The translations under genes were made by a program, and so were the position numbers. A DNA stretch of 10,416 nt from Phoronis ovalis. Its lineage: Eukaryota > Phoronida > Phoronidae. The notes beneath the pieces were generated by a model that searched no databases, was not told the DNA's origin, and saw only the letters and a list, made by a program, of their open reading frames with translations. Positions 1-7,808 of this stretch are shown one piece after another. Positions within the stretch are counted from its first letter, which is position 1, and each line of letters starts with the position of its first letter. Where the stretch lies: NCBI GenBank assembly GCA_028565635.1, contig JAOXYB010063890.1, positions 1-10,416 of the forward strand, given 5' to 3'.

Positions 1-458
1 GTAAAAAAACAATAATGTTAAAAAAATATCCTACACATTGGATGGGCATTAGACATGACAAATGTCTTGTTTTAAATCTACTCGTGCATTCATAGTCCTC
101 TTTACAATGTTCATGAATTAATATATTTATACTGTTTTCCTTTAAGATTACCGATATTATAATTATACTAATTATATTAGGATTTATGTTATGCAAGTTG
201 ATAATTTTGACAATTTTTCTCTTGTTTCTTATTTTATAACAGCACTATCAATAAATTAATCATTTTAGTAATGAAAATAGAAATAAATAAAATTGGAATT
301 TTGGTCCGTTTTTATGGTATCTAACTATCAACTTTAAATATGTCTAAATATAAGATACACAGTTCAAAAAATTATAATTTAGCATTGTTTCCCCGGATCA
401 CTTCAGGCCATTTGAATGGAAAAGCATCAGTTTCAAAAAACTGTACAATAACAACACA
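1..458. other. AT-rich non-coding stretch
   Basis: No open frame of useful length, RNA gene or clear repeat is visible here. The sequence is strongly AT-rich with short A and T runs, as in intergenic or intronic animal DNA. It runs directly into the foldback element. Confidence 0.6.
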
Positions 459-948
459 ATGTCAATTAAGTTAGTTCCCTTTTCCTTATTTGATTTTGAG
501 CCAAATAAGTAAACAGGAAATATTTCCTTTTTCCTTATTCGATTGAGGGTTTCCAAAAAGAAAGAAAAGAGGACCCCAATTTTGATCCGAATAAGGAAAA
601 AAGAAGTATTTCCTTTTTTCTTATTTGATGTTTAGTCAAATAAGAAAAAAATTAGCTATTTCCTGTTTGTTTATTCGATTGGGGTTTCAAGAAAGAAAAG
701 AGGACCTATTTCCTTTTTTCTTATTTGATTTTGAGCCGAATAAGGAAAAGGGAAATATGTGTTTCCTTGTTCAAAATCAACAATTTAATAAGGAAAAAGG
801 AAATTGTGCCTTTTTTTATTCATATCAAAAGTAAATGAAAAAATATTAGAAAAGAAAGGGAAATATTTGCGAAAGTGGGGTCCTCTGTTCTTTCTTGAAA
901 CCCTCTATTGATTAAGGAAAAAGGAAATGGAAATAACTTAATTGGCAT
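459..948. mobile_element. Foldback / MITE-like element with inverted termini
   Basis: The two ends are inverted copies: CAATTAAGTTA at 463-473 reappears as TAACTTAATTG at 934-944, with the match continuing inward through T/C-rich and A/G-rich arms and outward by about four bases (ATGY). Inside are several short alternating forward and inverted blocks built on a TTCCTTATTYGATT core and its complement, for example forward near 480, 525, 610, 660 and 710, and inverted near 505, 585, 636, 735, 780 and 910. A longer block of the type GGGTTTC-AAGAAAGAAAAGAGGACC occurs at 545-577 and 681-706, and inverted at 877-905. No transposase frame is present and I could not identify a target-site duplication. 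The open frames inside (625-834, 908-1090) are low-complexity translations of these blocks and I do not treat them as genes. Likely a non-autonomous foldback element; the family is unknown to me. Confidence 0.6.
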
Positions 949-1785
949 GATAATACAAGCTTTACTATTTGGACTGAGCCCAGTCAAGTCAACTAATTTA
1001 GTAAAAACTAGAATAACAAAAGCATATTTTTCTTTTTACACTCTTTTTGTTTTAATTTTAAGGAAAAAAATTTTCTCGTTACTTTATTAATTCAAAATAA
1101 ATATTCCAAGTTGTTTTCGTTTTGCACAAAACTTTTCTCAAGAATGAAATGTAACTCAGGGAAGAAAACCCTTAAATGCAACAAAACGGGGTTTTCCAAA
1201 ATCAGGAATGTAATTTCTAAATATTAAAGCGTTTTCCGACCGTTGCATACTAGCAGCTTGTCCTTTAACCATCGTATTTCTCAACTTATCAACCAGCAGT
1301 ATACCAGAGTAACGGTGTCTCTCTGCCTTATTGAACATAACTTGCAAGTGATATACAATAACATGATATGCAACAATATGTTGAACATATCAAAATCCTG
1401 AGTATATAAACTATTATCTGAGCACCTTTATCTGGTTTAGTTGCCGTGGTTCCACATTAACAGAAAAGCAAACAAAGAATATATCATACTGTCGGATAAG
1501 ACAATTTATGCTTCATATCACCTACATGTATAGGTGTTTAATATGACTCAAAAAGTTTTTTATTTACACACAGTTGAAACGTTATTGATTGAAATTGCAT
1601 CAATATATAAATATGGTTGTCTACATCAGCCACAGAATCGAGGTGAACATACACGGTAGTCCAATCATTTATTCGACCAGATTAATATTTTAATATTCTA
1701 TATTGTATTCATAACTAGAAATGAGTAATGCTAATATTTTCTTATAAGTCTGGATGAAAAAAATAAAGGTATCAGTGTTATTCAA
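949..1785. other. Non-coding stretch, probable 5' flank of the NTase-TPR locus
   Basis: Nothing convincing is encoded here. A 63-codon minus-strand frame lies at 1156-1347 but resembles nothing I know. A TATA-like site lies near 1604, described separately. The rest is AT-rich single-copy-looking sequence. Confidence 0.5.
1604..1613 (+). promoter_or_regulatory. Possible TATA box
   Basis: TATATAAATA lies about 780 bp upstream of the NTase start codon and upstream of several GT dinucleotides that could serve as splice donors: GAG|GTGAAC at 1643, ACG|GTAGTC near 1656 and AAG|GTATCA at 1769. Together with the acceptor at 2350 this would give a short untranslated first exon followed by an intron of roughly 0.6-0.7 kb. 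In DNA this AT-rich such a motif is common by chance, so the assignment is weak. Confidence 0.2.
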
Positions 1786-2105
1786 GGACATCAGCGATCT
1801 ACACTGCAAATAGATGTCCATCAAGAGGTCTTCACTCCAGACAGATGCCCATCAAGAGGGGTACACTGCAGACAGATTGCCGAGAGCAGGTCTACATAGC
1901 AGACATATTGCCATTAAGAGGTCTACATAGCGGACAGATTGCCATCAAGAGGTCTACATGGCAGATAGATTGCCATCAAGAGGGCTACATAGCAGAATCC
2001 AGTCACAAGGTCTACAGTGAGACAGATGCCCACCAGGAGGTCTAGACTGCTACAATATGCCCCCCATCAAAAGATCTACAGAGCATGCAGACAGATTCCA
2101 ATCGC
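1786..2105. repeat. 31-bp minisatellite, about 10 units
   Basis: A unit resembling AGGTCTACATAGCAGACAGA followed by TTGCCATCAAG repeats head to tail. The GG(TCTAC) landmark falls at 1796, 1827, 1858, 1889, 1920, 1951 and 1982, an exact 31-bp spacing. It then becomes irregular at 2009, 2039 and 2073 (spacings 27, 30 and 34) as the array decays at its right edge. A 66-codon frame at 1845-2045 is a translation of these repeats, not a gene. If the gene downstream has an untranslated first exon, the array lies within its first intron. Confidence 0.85.
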
Positions 2106-2339
2106 ATATAGTGGCTCGGCAATGTGGTTTATAGGTACACGGTGCAAATTTTGAAAAACAATTTGGTAAGGTGTAACATTTCTGCCAGTGTACCAATGCA
2201 AAATACCGATAGAGCCAGTCTCATGGAGAAACTAATGCATTATTAAAGTAGAGCAGTGCATGATGACTTTTATTTGATAACAGTTTTCTACATACTGTTT
2301 CAGTATACGTATATCATTGGTTTTAATGATAATAGTTGG

Positions 2340-2350
2340 TATTTTTTCAG
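2340..2350 (+). other. Putative 3' splice site (acceptor) before the coding exon
   Basis: A T-rich tract ending in TTTTTTCAG immediately precedes the short leader of the NTase reading frame, with the AG at 2349-2350. From the acceptor to the start codon there are 31 bases, including an in-frame TGA at 2364-2366. The acceptor would therefore begin a mostly coding exon whose first usable ATG is at 2382. No donor can be fixed with confidence. Confidence 0.45.
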
Positions 2351-2381
2351 AATTTTACAAGACTGAGCAGAGAGCAAAACC

Positions 2382-3755
2382 ATGGAAAAATTTATAGAAC
2401 TTGAAAAGAGAGAAAAGCGTCTAGCTGATGAGCTCAGAAAAGAATATGATAAAGATTTAGAAAAAGATTCAAACATTTTGGAACAAATGGGGAATATACA
2501 CTTCGAAAGAGGTAAAATCACAACAGACTGTTTTGATTTTACGAAGGCAGCGGCATTGTATAATTCAGCATTGATCCGTAATAAAGCCGAAAATCAGCAA
2601 AATAAACTGGAAGATTGCATAAAACAAAATGAACAGCAACTTTTGACATTAATAACTGGGAAGAAATTTTATCCGCATGAACTGCCAGCAAGCTATTCAG
2701 AAGACCACAAAACAATCCTAAAACAAATAAGATCAAACATAAAAATACAAACTGAAATCATTTGGAATGACATAAAACACAATTACAGCATTGATATGAA
2801 AAATGAAGAACGCATAAAGAAAGAACAAGAATTAACTGACAAAATTCAACAACTTTTCACATTCATAACAATTGAAATGAAAACATTTGTTCAGAATTTG
2901 CTTCTTAAATGTTATGGAATTCTAGGAAAGCCTCCTGCGCATGTGAAGTATGCTATCTTAGAACTAGGATCCTGGGCAAAACAAGAATTAACACCCTATT
3001 CAGATATTGAGTTTGCGATTCTAGTAGAAAACGAAGAAGAAAGTACAAAACAATACTTTCGAAATTTAACCCATTTGTTGCACATTTTTGTGATAAATCT
3101 TGGTGAAACTCCATTACCAGCTCTTGCAATAAAGACACTAAATGACTTTGATGGACACGATGATTGGTTCTATGATTCAGTCACGTGTAATGGTCTTTGT
3201 TTTGATGGTTCAATGCCATGGGCTTGCAAAACACCCCTAGGAAGGCCAGATCGAGAAGTTGATGGTGAAACTAGACCAGGTATTGAATTGATAATGACGC
3301 CTGAGAACATGGCAAAACTTCAAAATGAAGACAGAACACTTAAAGAAGGATATCATTTGGCCGATATTTTAGCAACTGTAGACTTATTGGATGGACACAT
3401 TTTGCTAGTAAATACTTACACTGAAGCCATGAAGACAGAAATAACAGAGGAAAGGAAAATGATATCAAAACTAACATTTCTGTATGATTTGAAAACACAT
3501 GAAGGGAGATATAACCTGGATGATGAAATGGAAGGGACTCTAAATAATGTTAAATCAGAGCTGTATCGTTTACCAACTTTAATTGCAGGTAATTTGAAAA
3601 TCTGTCTGGGACTTGCAGGAAATACACCATGGCAGATATGTTCTGAGCTAACATCCAGAATAACATTAACAGGAACAGCAAATCAAAATATGCAGTTTAC
3701 CATTTCTTTAGTAATCATTTTACGCTTACAAACCTATTTGCAAAATGAAGGCTAA
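2382..3755 (+). CDS. DUF294/GlnD-like nucleotidyltransferase domain protein, N-terminal part of NTase-TPR gene
   Basis: The frame has 457 codons. Residues 1-30 are highly charged and probably helical. Residues 31-69 look like one divergent TPR (MGNIHFERGK…FTKAAALYNSAL). Residues about 105-175 are again charged and helical. The nucleotidyltransferase signature of the pol-beta superfamily is at 196-210: G196-S197, ten residues, then D208-I-E210, within LGSWAKQELTPYSDIEFAIL. The E-x-x-PYSDI form is the one seen in the GlnD N-terminal and DUF294 families, so D208 and E210 are the expected metal ligands. Residues 245-300 are probably the rest of the fold, but I cannot name the third acidic residue. 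The start is supported by a good Kozak context (AAAACCATGG), an in-frame TGA 18 bases upstream and the acceptor at 2350. The TAA at 3753 looks premature because homologous-looking sequence continues in frame beyond it. Substrate is unknown; there is no signal peptide, so a cytoplasmic location is likely. Confidence 0.75.
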   Translation: MEKFIELEKREKRLADELRKEYDKDLEKDSNILEQMGNIHFERGKITTDCFDFTKAAALYNSALIRNKAENQQNKLEDCIKQNEQQLLTLITGKKFYPHELPASYSEDHKTILKQIRSNIKIQTEIIWNDIKHNYSIDMKNEERIKKEQELTDKIQQLFTFITIEMKTFVQNLLLKCYGILGKPPAHVKYAILELGSWAKQELTPYSDIEFAILVENEEESTKQYFRNLTHLLHIFVINLGETPLPALAIKTLNDFDGHDDWFYDSVTCNGLCFDGSMPWACKTPLGRPDREVDGETRPGIELIMTPENMAKLQNEDRTLKEGYHLADILATVDLLDGHILLVNTYTEAMKTEITEERKMISKLTFLYDLKTHEGRYNLDDEMEGTLNNVKSELYRLPTLIAGNLKICLGLAGNTPWQICSELTSRITLTGTANQNMQFTISLVIILRLQTYLQNEG

Positions 3756-3992
3756 AAAGAGGATCTGTCCACAAATCCAAAGTTTCAAGGTGTGCCTCTG
3801 TTAAAAGATACTAGGCATATATTTTATTTAGATAACTTAGATATTCTATTACGCTTGCATTTTACGATATTGCCCATGGCAGAGTTTTTTACAAAAATTC
3901 TTGTTGTCAAACTGCTAAGGCAAGATACTAAGTTGCAAATATCTACAGATTTATACGAAGACACAAAACTTATCCGGGCAGTGTTTTTTTTA
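3756..3992 (+). pseudogene. Linker segment between NTase and TPR parts, cut off by a stop and a frameshift
   Basis: This stretch is in the same frame as the NTase piece, immediately after its TAA, and stays open for 79 codons to the T8 run. The translation is rich in hydrophobic and charged helix-forming residues (FYLDNLDILLRLHFTILPMA) and leads into a TPR-like helix. It has no good start of its own; the only candidates are non-ATG codons and an internal ATG near 3876. The next in-frame stop is TAA at 3993-3995, created because T8 (3984-3991) carries one base too many to keep phase with the TPR frame. I read it as the middle of the ancestral protein, not a separate gene. Confidence 0.6.
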
Positions 3993-3996
3993 TAAA

Positions 3997-5661
3997 TTGA
4001 GACAATATGACAAAGCAAAAGAATGCTTTGAACATGACGCTACTTCTGGTAACATAATTTCATTACAGCATTTAGGCTTTATCTCTGCAAAACAAGGTAA
4101 CTGTCAACAAGCATTAGAATATCATCTTCAAATTAAAGAAATCATGAAACAGCTACATGGAAATATTCCTCATCCCGACGTGTTAACAACACTCAGTAAT
4201 ATTGGAAGTACTCATAATATTCTTGGTAATAATCAGGAAGCATTAACATATCATCTCCAAAGTAAAGACATGCGGAAACAATTGTTCGGGAACGTTGCTC
4301 ATCCTGGCATGGCATCATCACTCAGTAGTATTGGAAGTACTTACACACTTCTAGGTAATAATCAGGAAGCATTAACATATCATCTCCAAAGTAAAGACAT
4401 GCGGAAACAATTGTTGGGGGACGTTGCTCATCCTGACATGGCATCAGTACTCAGTAATATTGGAAGTACTTATAATAATCTTGGTAATAATCATGAAGCA
4501 TTAAAATATCATCTCCAAAGTACAGACATGCGGAAACAATTGTTCGGGAACGTTGCTTATCCTGATATGGCCTCATCACTCAATAATATTGGAACTACTT
4601 ATAGTAAGCTTGGAAATAATGACGAAGCATTAAAATATAATCTCCAAAGTAAAGACATGTGCAAACAATTGTTCGGGGACGTTGCTCATCCTGACATGGC
4701 GTTATCACTCTGTAATATTGGAAATATTTATATTAATCTTGGAAAGAGTCAGGAAGCATTAAACTATTATCTGCAAAGTGAAGACATGTACAAACAATTG
4801 TTCGGGGACGTTGCTCATCCAAGCATTGCCACATCACTCAGTAATATTGGAAGTATTTATGATAGACTTGGAAATAGTCATGGAGCATTAAAATATAATC
4901 TCAAAAGTGAAGACATGCGGAAACAATTGTTCGGGAACGTTGCTCATCCTGACATGGCCGCATCACTCAATAATATTGGAAGTACTTATAACACTCTTGG
5001 TGATAATCATGAAGCATTAAAATATCATCTCCAATGTAAAGACATGCAAAAACAATTGTTCGGAGACGTTGCTCATCCTGACATGGCATCATCACTCGGT
5101 AATATTGGAAATACTTACAAACTTCTTGGTAATAATCAGGAAGCATTAAATTATCATCTCCAAAGTAAAGACATGTTCAAACAATTGTTCGGAGACGTTG
5201 CTCATCCTGACATGGCATCATCACTCAGCAATATTGCAAGTACTTATATAAATCTTGGAAATAATCATGAAGCACTAAAATGTTATCTCCAAAGTAAAGA
5301 AATGTTCAAACAATTGTTCGGGGACGTTGCTCATCCTGCCATGGCATTATCTCTCTGTAATATTGGAATTACTTACAGTCGTCTATGTAATTATAAAGAA
5401 GCATTAAGACATAGTGTAATGTACAAAAATATGCAGCAACAATTGTATGGTAAATCATCACTTCGGTTTGTTCACTCTCTTTTATTACTGGTAGAAGCTT
5501 ATGGTTTTGCAGAGGACTATGGGAAATGTCTTCAGTGCAGCAATGAAGCCTATCAGATAGCAAAGGATGTTCCAGAAACTATTTATTACGCAGGTGAAAA
5601 TTGTAAGTCATACAAAGTTAAATTATTTATGTTAATCTTGAAAATAGTCAGGAAGCATTAA
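3997..5661 (+). CDS. TPR-array protein (KLC/nephrocystin-3-type repeats), C-terminal part of NTase-TPR gene
   Basis: The frame is open for 554 codons, but its first codon is TTG and the first ATG is at 4144, so the 5' edge reflects the upstream frameshift and not a real start. A divergent TPR (YDKAKECFEHD…QQALEYHLQIKE) is followed by ten units beginning with M-x-KQL at 4144, 4270, 4399, 4528, 4657, 4786, 4915, 5044, 5173 and 5302. Each unit is 43 residues (129 bp), except the first at 42. The consensus is roughly MxKQLFGDVAHPDMASSL, then xNIGxTYxxLGNxxEALKYHLQSKD, the TPR_12 pattern of kinesin light chain and nephrocystin-3, which normally forms a superhelical protein-binding surface. A non-repeat C-terminal module starts at 5431 (MQQQLYGKSSLRF…). 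The last eight codons (ILKIVRKH) come from the duplication junction, so the end is artificial. Spacing is exact and nucleotide identity between units is high, implying recent expansion or gene conversion. Confidence 0.7.
   Translation: MRQYDKAKECFEHDATSGNIISLQHLGFISAKQGNCQQALEYHLQIKEIMKQLHGNIPHPDVLTTLSNIGSTHNILGNNQEALTYHLQSKDMRKQLFGNVAHPGMASSLSSIGSTYTLLGNNQEALTYHLQSKDMRKQLLGDVAHPDMASVLSNIGSTYNNLGNNHEALKYHLQSTDMRKQLFGNVAYPDMASSLNNIGTTYSKLGNNDEALKYNLQSKDMCKQLFGDVAHPDMALSLCNIGNIYINLGKSQEALNYYLQSEDMYKQLFGDVAHPSIATSLSNIGSIYDRLGNSHGALKYNLKSEDMRKQLFGNVAHPDMAASLNNIGSTYNTLGDNHEALKYHLQCKDMQKQLFGDVAHPDMASSLGNIGNTYKLLGNNQEALNYHLQSKDMFKQLFGDVAHPDMASSLSNIASTYINLGNNHEALKCYLQSKEMFKQLFGDVAHPAMALSLCNIGITYSRLCNYKEALRHSVMYKNMQQQLYGKSSLRFVHSLLLLVEAYGFAEDYGKCLQCSNEAYQIAKDVPETIYYAGENCKSYKVKLFMLILKIVRKH
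4144..5430 (+). repeat. 129-bp tandem coding repeat (10 TPR units)
   Basis: Ten head-to-tail units encode the TPRs listed for the 3997-5661 frame. The landmark ACATG(C/T)(G/T)…AAACAATTGTTCGG recurs every 129 bp without a single indel between 4270 and 5431. The strongest conservation at DNA level is over the codons for KQLFG(D/N)VAHP and EALKY; differences fall at a small set of codons. Selection or concerted evolution has kept this block in frame, unlike the copy downstream. Confidence 0.9.
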
Positions 5662-6655
5662 AATATCATCTCCAAAGTAAAGACATGTGGAAACAATTGT
5701 TCGGAGACGTTGCTCATCCTGGCATGGCATAATCACTCTATAATATTGGAAATATTTATGAAAATCTTGGAAATAATCATGAAGCATTAAAATATTATCT
5801 CCAAAGTAAAGACATGTTCAAACAATTGTTCGGGGACGTTGCTCATCCTGACATGGCATCATCACTCAATAATATTGGAGGTACTTATAATAATCTTGGT
5901 AATAATCATGAAGCATTAAAATATCATCTTAAAAATACAGACATGCCGAAACAATTGTTCCGGGATGGTGCTCATCCTGACATGGCAATATCACTCGATA
6001 ATATTGGAAGTACTTACCATCAGTAATTGTCAGGAAGCATTAAAATGTCATCTCCAAAGTAAAGACATGCGGAAACAATTGTTCCGGGACATTGCTCATC
6101 CTGACATGGCAACACCACTCAGTAATATTGTATATACTTATAATAATCTTGGTAATAATCAGAAAGCATTAAAATAACATCTCCAAAATAAAGACATGCT
6201 GAAACAATTGTTCAGGGACGTTGCTAATCCTGACATGGCATCATCACTCAATGATATTGGATATACTTATAATAACCTTGGTAATAATCAGGGAGCATTA
6301 AAATATCATCTCCAAAGTAAAGACATGTTGAAACAATTGTTCGGAGACGTTGCTCATCCTGACATGGCATCATCATTTGGTAATATTGGATGTACGTACA
6401 GCTGTCTATGCAATTAGAAAGAAGCATTAAGATATAGTGTAATGTACAAAAAATATGCAGCAGCAACAATTGTATGGTAAATCATCACTTCAGTTTGTTC
6501 ACTCTCTTTTTAGTGGCACAAATTCATTGTCACGCAGAGGACTATATGCCTACAGTGCAGCAATGAAGCCTATCAGAAAGCAAAGGCTGTTCAAGAATAT
6601 ATTTATTACAAGGTTGGAAACTGTAAGTCATACATAGTTAAATTATTAATGTTAG
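5635..6655 (+). pseudogene. Decayed second copy of the TPR array and C-terminal module (tandem duplication)
   Basis: Repeat starts at 5685, 5814, 5943, 6067, 6196, 6325 and 6455 match, in order, those at 4657, 4786, 4915, 5044, 5173, 5302 and 5431, an offset of about 1,028 falling to 1,024. Unit-specific features are shared: IGNIYxNLG with YYLQS in the first pair, YxLK in the second, YSxLCN with ALRxSVMYK in the last. The copy is broken by TAA at 5730-5732, a 5-base deletion near 6013-6022 followed by a stop at 6024, TAA at 6175-6177, TAG at 6415-6417 (a tyrosine codon in the upstream copy) and an extra base in an A run near 6446-6453. Several indels also occur at 6505-6550. It cannot encode a continuous protein. 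It is a real, diverged duplicate and not a simple assembly repetition, because the copies differ at many sites. Confidence 0.8.
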
Positions 6656-7023
6656 ATAGAAAGTGTTATGGTAAGATGGGAAGGTATGACAAGGTTATTG
6701 CAACAGTTACAAAGTGCATAGACGTAGAACATGCACATTTTTCAGAACGAGGAGATACTAATTTTACTGAACATATGGCGATGCTTTGCAAATTACGGAA
6801 AAAATGCCTGTCAAAGATTGTTATTCGTTGTTGTGCAATATTTCGCAGATCTGTGCAAACTTTTTTATCCGCAGTAACTTTATTTTTACCAGTTAACACT
6901 AATACTTACAGCCGAGAAACAGATAAATTTGTACAGTTTTCTATTTGGGATATTTACCATGACAAATGGTCTAAACAAAAAGAAATTATTATTTTGAATG
7001 AGTTCGTGCTTTTATCGTGGTGA
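6556..7023 (+). pseudogene. C-terminal end of the NTase-TPR gene, stranded after the duplication
   Basis: In one frame this reads CSNEAYQKAKAVQEYIYYKV, then GNCKSYIVKLLMLDRKCYGK and MGRYDKVIATVTKCIDVEHA, then HFSERGDTNFTEHMAMLCKL with RKKCLSK. The first part aligns with the C-terminal module of the upstream copy (5536-5634), which stops at the duplication junction; the rest exists only here. GRYDKVIATVTKCI looks like one more TPR helix pair. Translation stays open to TGA at 7021, but after about 6825 the residues become cysteine- and hydrophobic-rich without pattern. I suspect the original stop was lost and the tail is former 3' UTR. An in-frame TAG at 6511 and the indels before it separate this piece from the array. 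Confidence 0.55.
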
Positions 7024-7358
7024 AGGAAATATTCTTACTTCATGCATGAGGCACATCTAAACAATTTTTAGAAGTTGTTAGTCAAGAAAGCTGTCGTAGC
7101 AAAACGTGATAATATGGGACTATCACTCATTCTATTTCGGTCGATTAGGTAAATTGTTTTCGCATCCTTTCATTCCGCGAGTCTACGACTAATGTTCCTT
7201 AAACTGTTTATAGCACTATTTTCTTATGCTATATTATATTATATCTTTTGCATATATAGTTTGACTGCTGTATTACGTGAGCACATGTTTTGCTTTGTGC
7301 ATTTAACCTATATAGTATACTCACGCATTTGTAATTGAAGTGTTTATTCTCATTAAAT
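7024..7358. other. AT-rich 3' flank without recognised features
   Basis: This stretch follows the last open frame. I see no gene, no canonical AATAAA signal close to the end of the coding part, and no repeat except AT-rich runs near 7220-7260. Confidence 0.5.
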
Positions 7359-7808
7359 GTCTGCATACCATATTTTACATTTCTTTCTATCGTACATCTC
7401 AACTCTCGTCGTCTATATATTTATCAAATGTTTTGTTGCGGATACAAATGTTCGAATACGCTGCTTGATGTATAAATTAATAGAACAAGGTATAAGCATA
7501 TACTTATTCAATCGGTTTTTGGGGAATACTGTATTTCTCAAACAGTATCTCTAAAATACGTTGTCGAAAATTACTACATTTATCACATTCATTTTACATT
7601 TCTTTCTATCGTGCATCTCAACTCTCGTCGTCACATGAAGGAAAAATATACTTATCAAATGTTTTGTTGTGGTTAAAAATGTTTGAATATGCTGCTTGAT
7701 GTATAAATTAATAGAACAAGGTATAAAAAAGCATACACTTAATTATCGGTTTTAGGAAATATTGTAATTCTCAAACATTATCTCTGAAATACGTTGTGGA
7801 AAGTTATC
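7359..7808. repeat. Tandem duplication of a ~220-bp non-coding segment
   Basis: Copy 1 (about 7359-7575) and copy 2 (about 7578-7808) share long blocks: TTTTACATTTCTTTCTATCG at 7373 and 7592, CATCTCAACTCTCGTCGTC, TTATCAAATGTTTTGTTG, GCTGCTTGATGTATAAATTA and AATACGTTGT near the right ends. The offset grows from 219 to 233 bp through small insertions in copy 2, for instance after the CGTCGTC block. A 65-codon frame at 7357-7554 is open in copy 1 only and closed by indels in copy 2, so it is not treated as a gene. Confidence 0.85.

Larger units (their letters stand above)
2382..6850 (+). pseudogene. Disrupted NTase (DUF294/GlnD-like)-TPR gene, whole locus
   Basis: This entry covers the ancestral gene as a single unit; its parts are listed separately. 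Translation runs in one frame from the ATG at 2382 to a TAA at 3753 and resumes in the same frame with protein-like sequence to the T8 run at 3984-3991. Skipping one base there enters the frame of the TPR array with no loss of homology (…AVFFYK then LRQYDKAKECFE, a normal TPR helix). The array runs to about 5634, where a tandem duplication inserts a second, decayed copy. The true C-terminal end follows at 6556 to about 6850. No intron is evident across some 4.4 kb. Intracellular animal proteins joining a nucleotidyltransferase fold to TPRs of this type are known to me only as uncharacterised proteins. The end coordinate is approximate. Recent pseudogene is my preferred reading; assembly error at the two upstream lesions is the main alternative. 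Confidence 0.6.

Noticed and set aside
625-1090. Two plus-strand frames of 69 and 60 codons
   Set aside because: They are translations of the foldback repeat and its right flank; low complexity and repeated peptide words such as NKEKGN reflect the DNA repeat.
1156-1347. Minus-strand frame of 63 codons (ERHRYSGILLVDKLRN…)
   Set aside because: It reads somewhat protein-like, but I recognise no family, it has no splice or promoter context, and this length is expected by chance. Worth a database search, not an annotation.
1845-2045. 66-codon frame
   Set aside because: It is simply the 31-bp minisatellite read in one phase.
2300-3138. Minus-strand frames opposite the NTase gene (2300-2521, 2539-2736, 2953-3138)
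   Set aside because: Shadows of the plus-strand coding frame with no homology of their own.
3753-3755. A variant genetic code with TAA read as glutamine
   Set aside because: It would explain the first stop but not the T8 frameshift, and the long repeat-rich intergenic DNA does not suit a ciliate-type genome.
3984-3993. Programmed +1 ribosomal frameshifting at the T8 run
   Set aside because: T8 is not a known +1 shift site, there is no slow codon or stimulator arrangement that I recognise, and the nearby premature stop makes a simple indel or sequencing error more likely.
4144-6455. CRISPR-like or satellite array
   Set aside because: The 129-bp units are coding TPR repeats without spacers.
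7357-7554. 65-codon hydrophobic frame
   Set aside because: The second copy of the same duplicated DNA does not keep the frame, and no homology is recognised.
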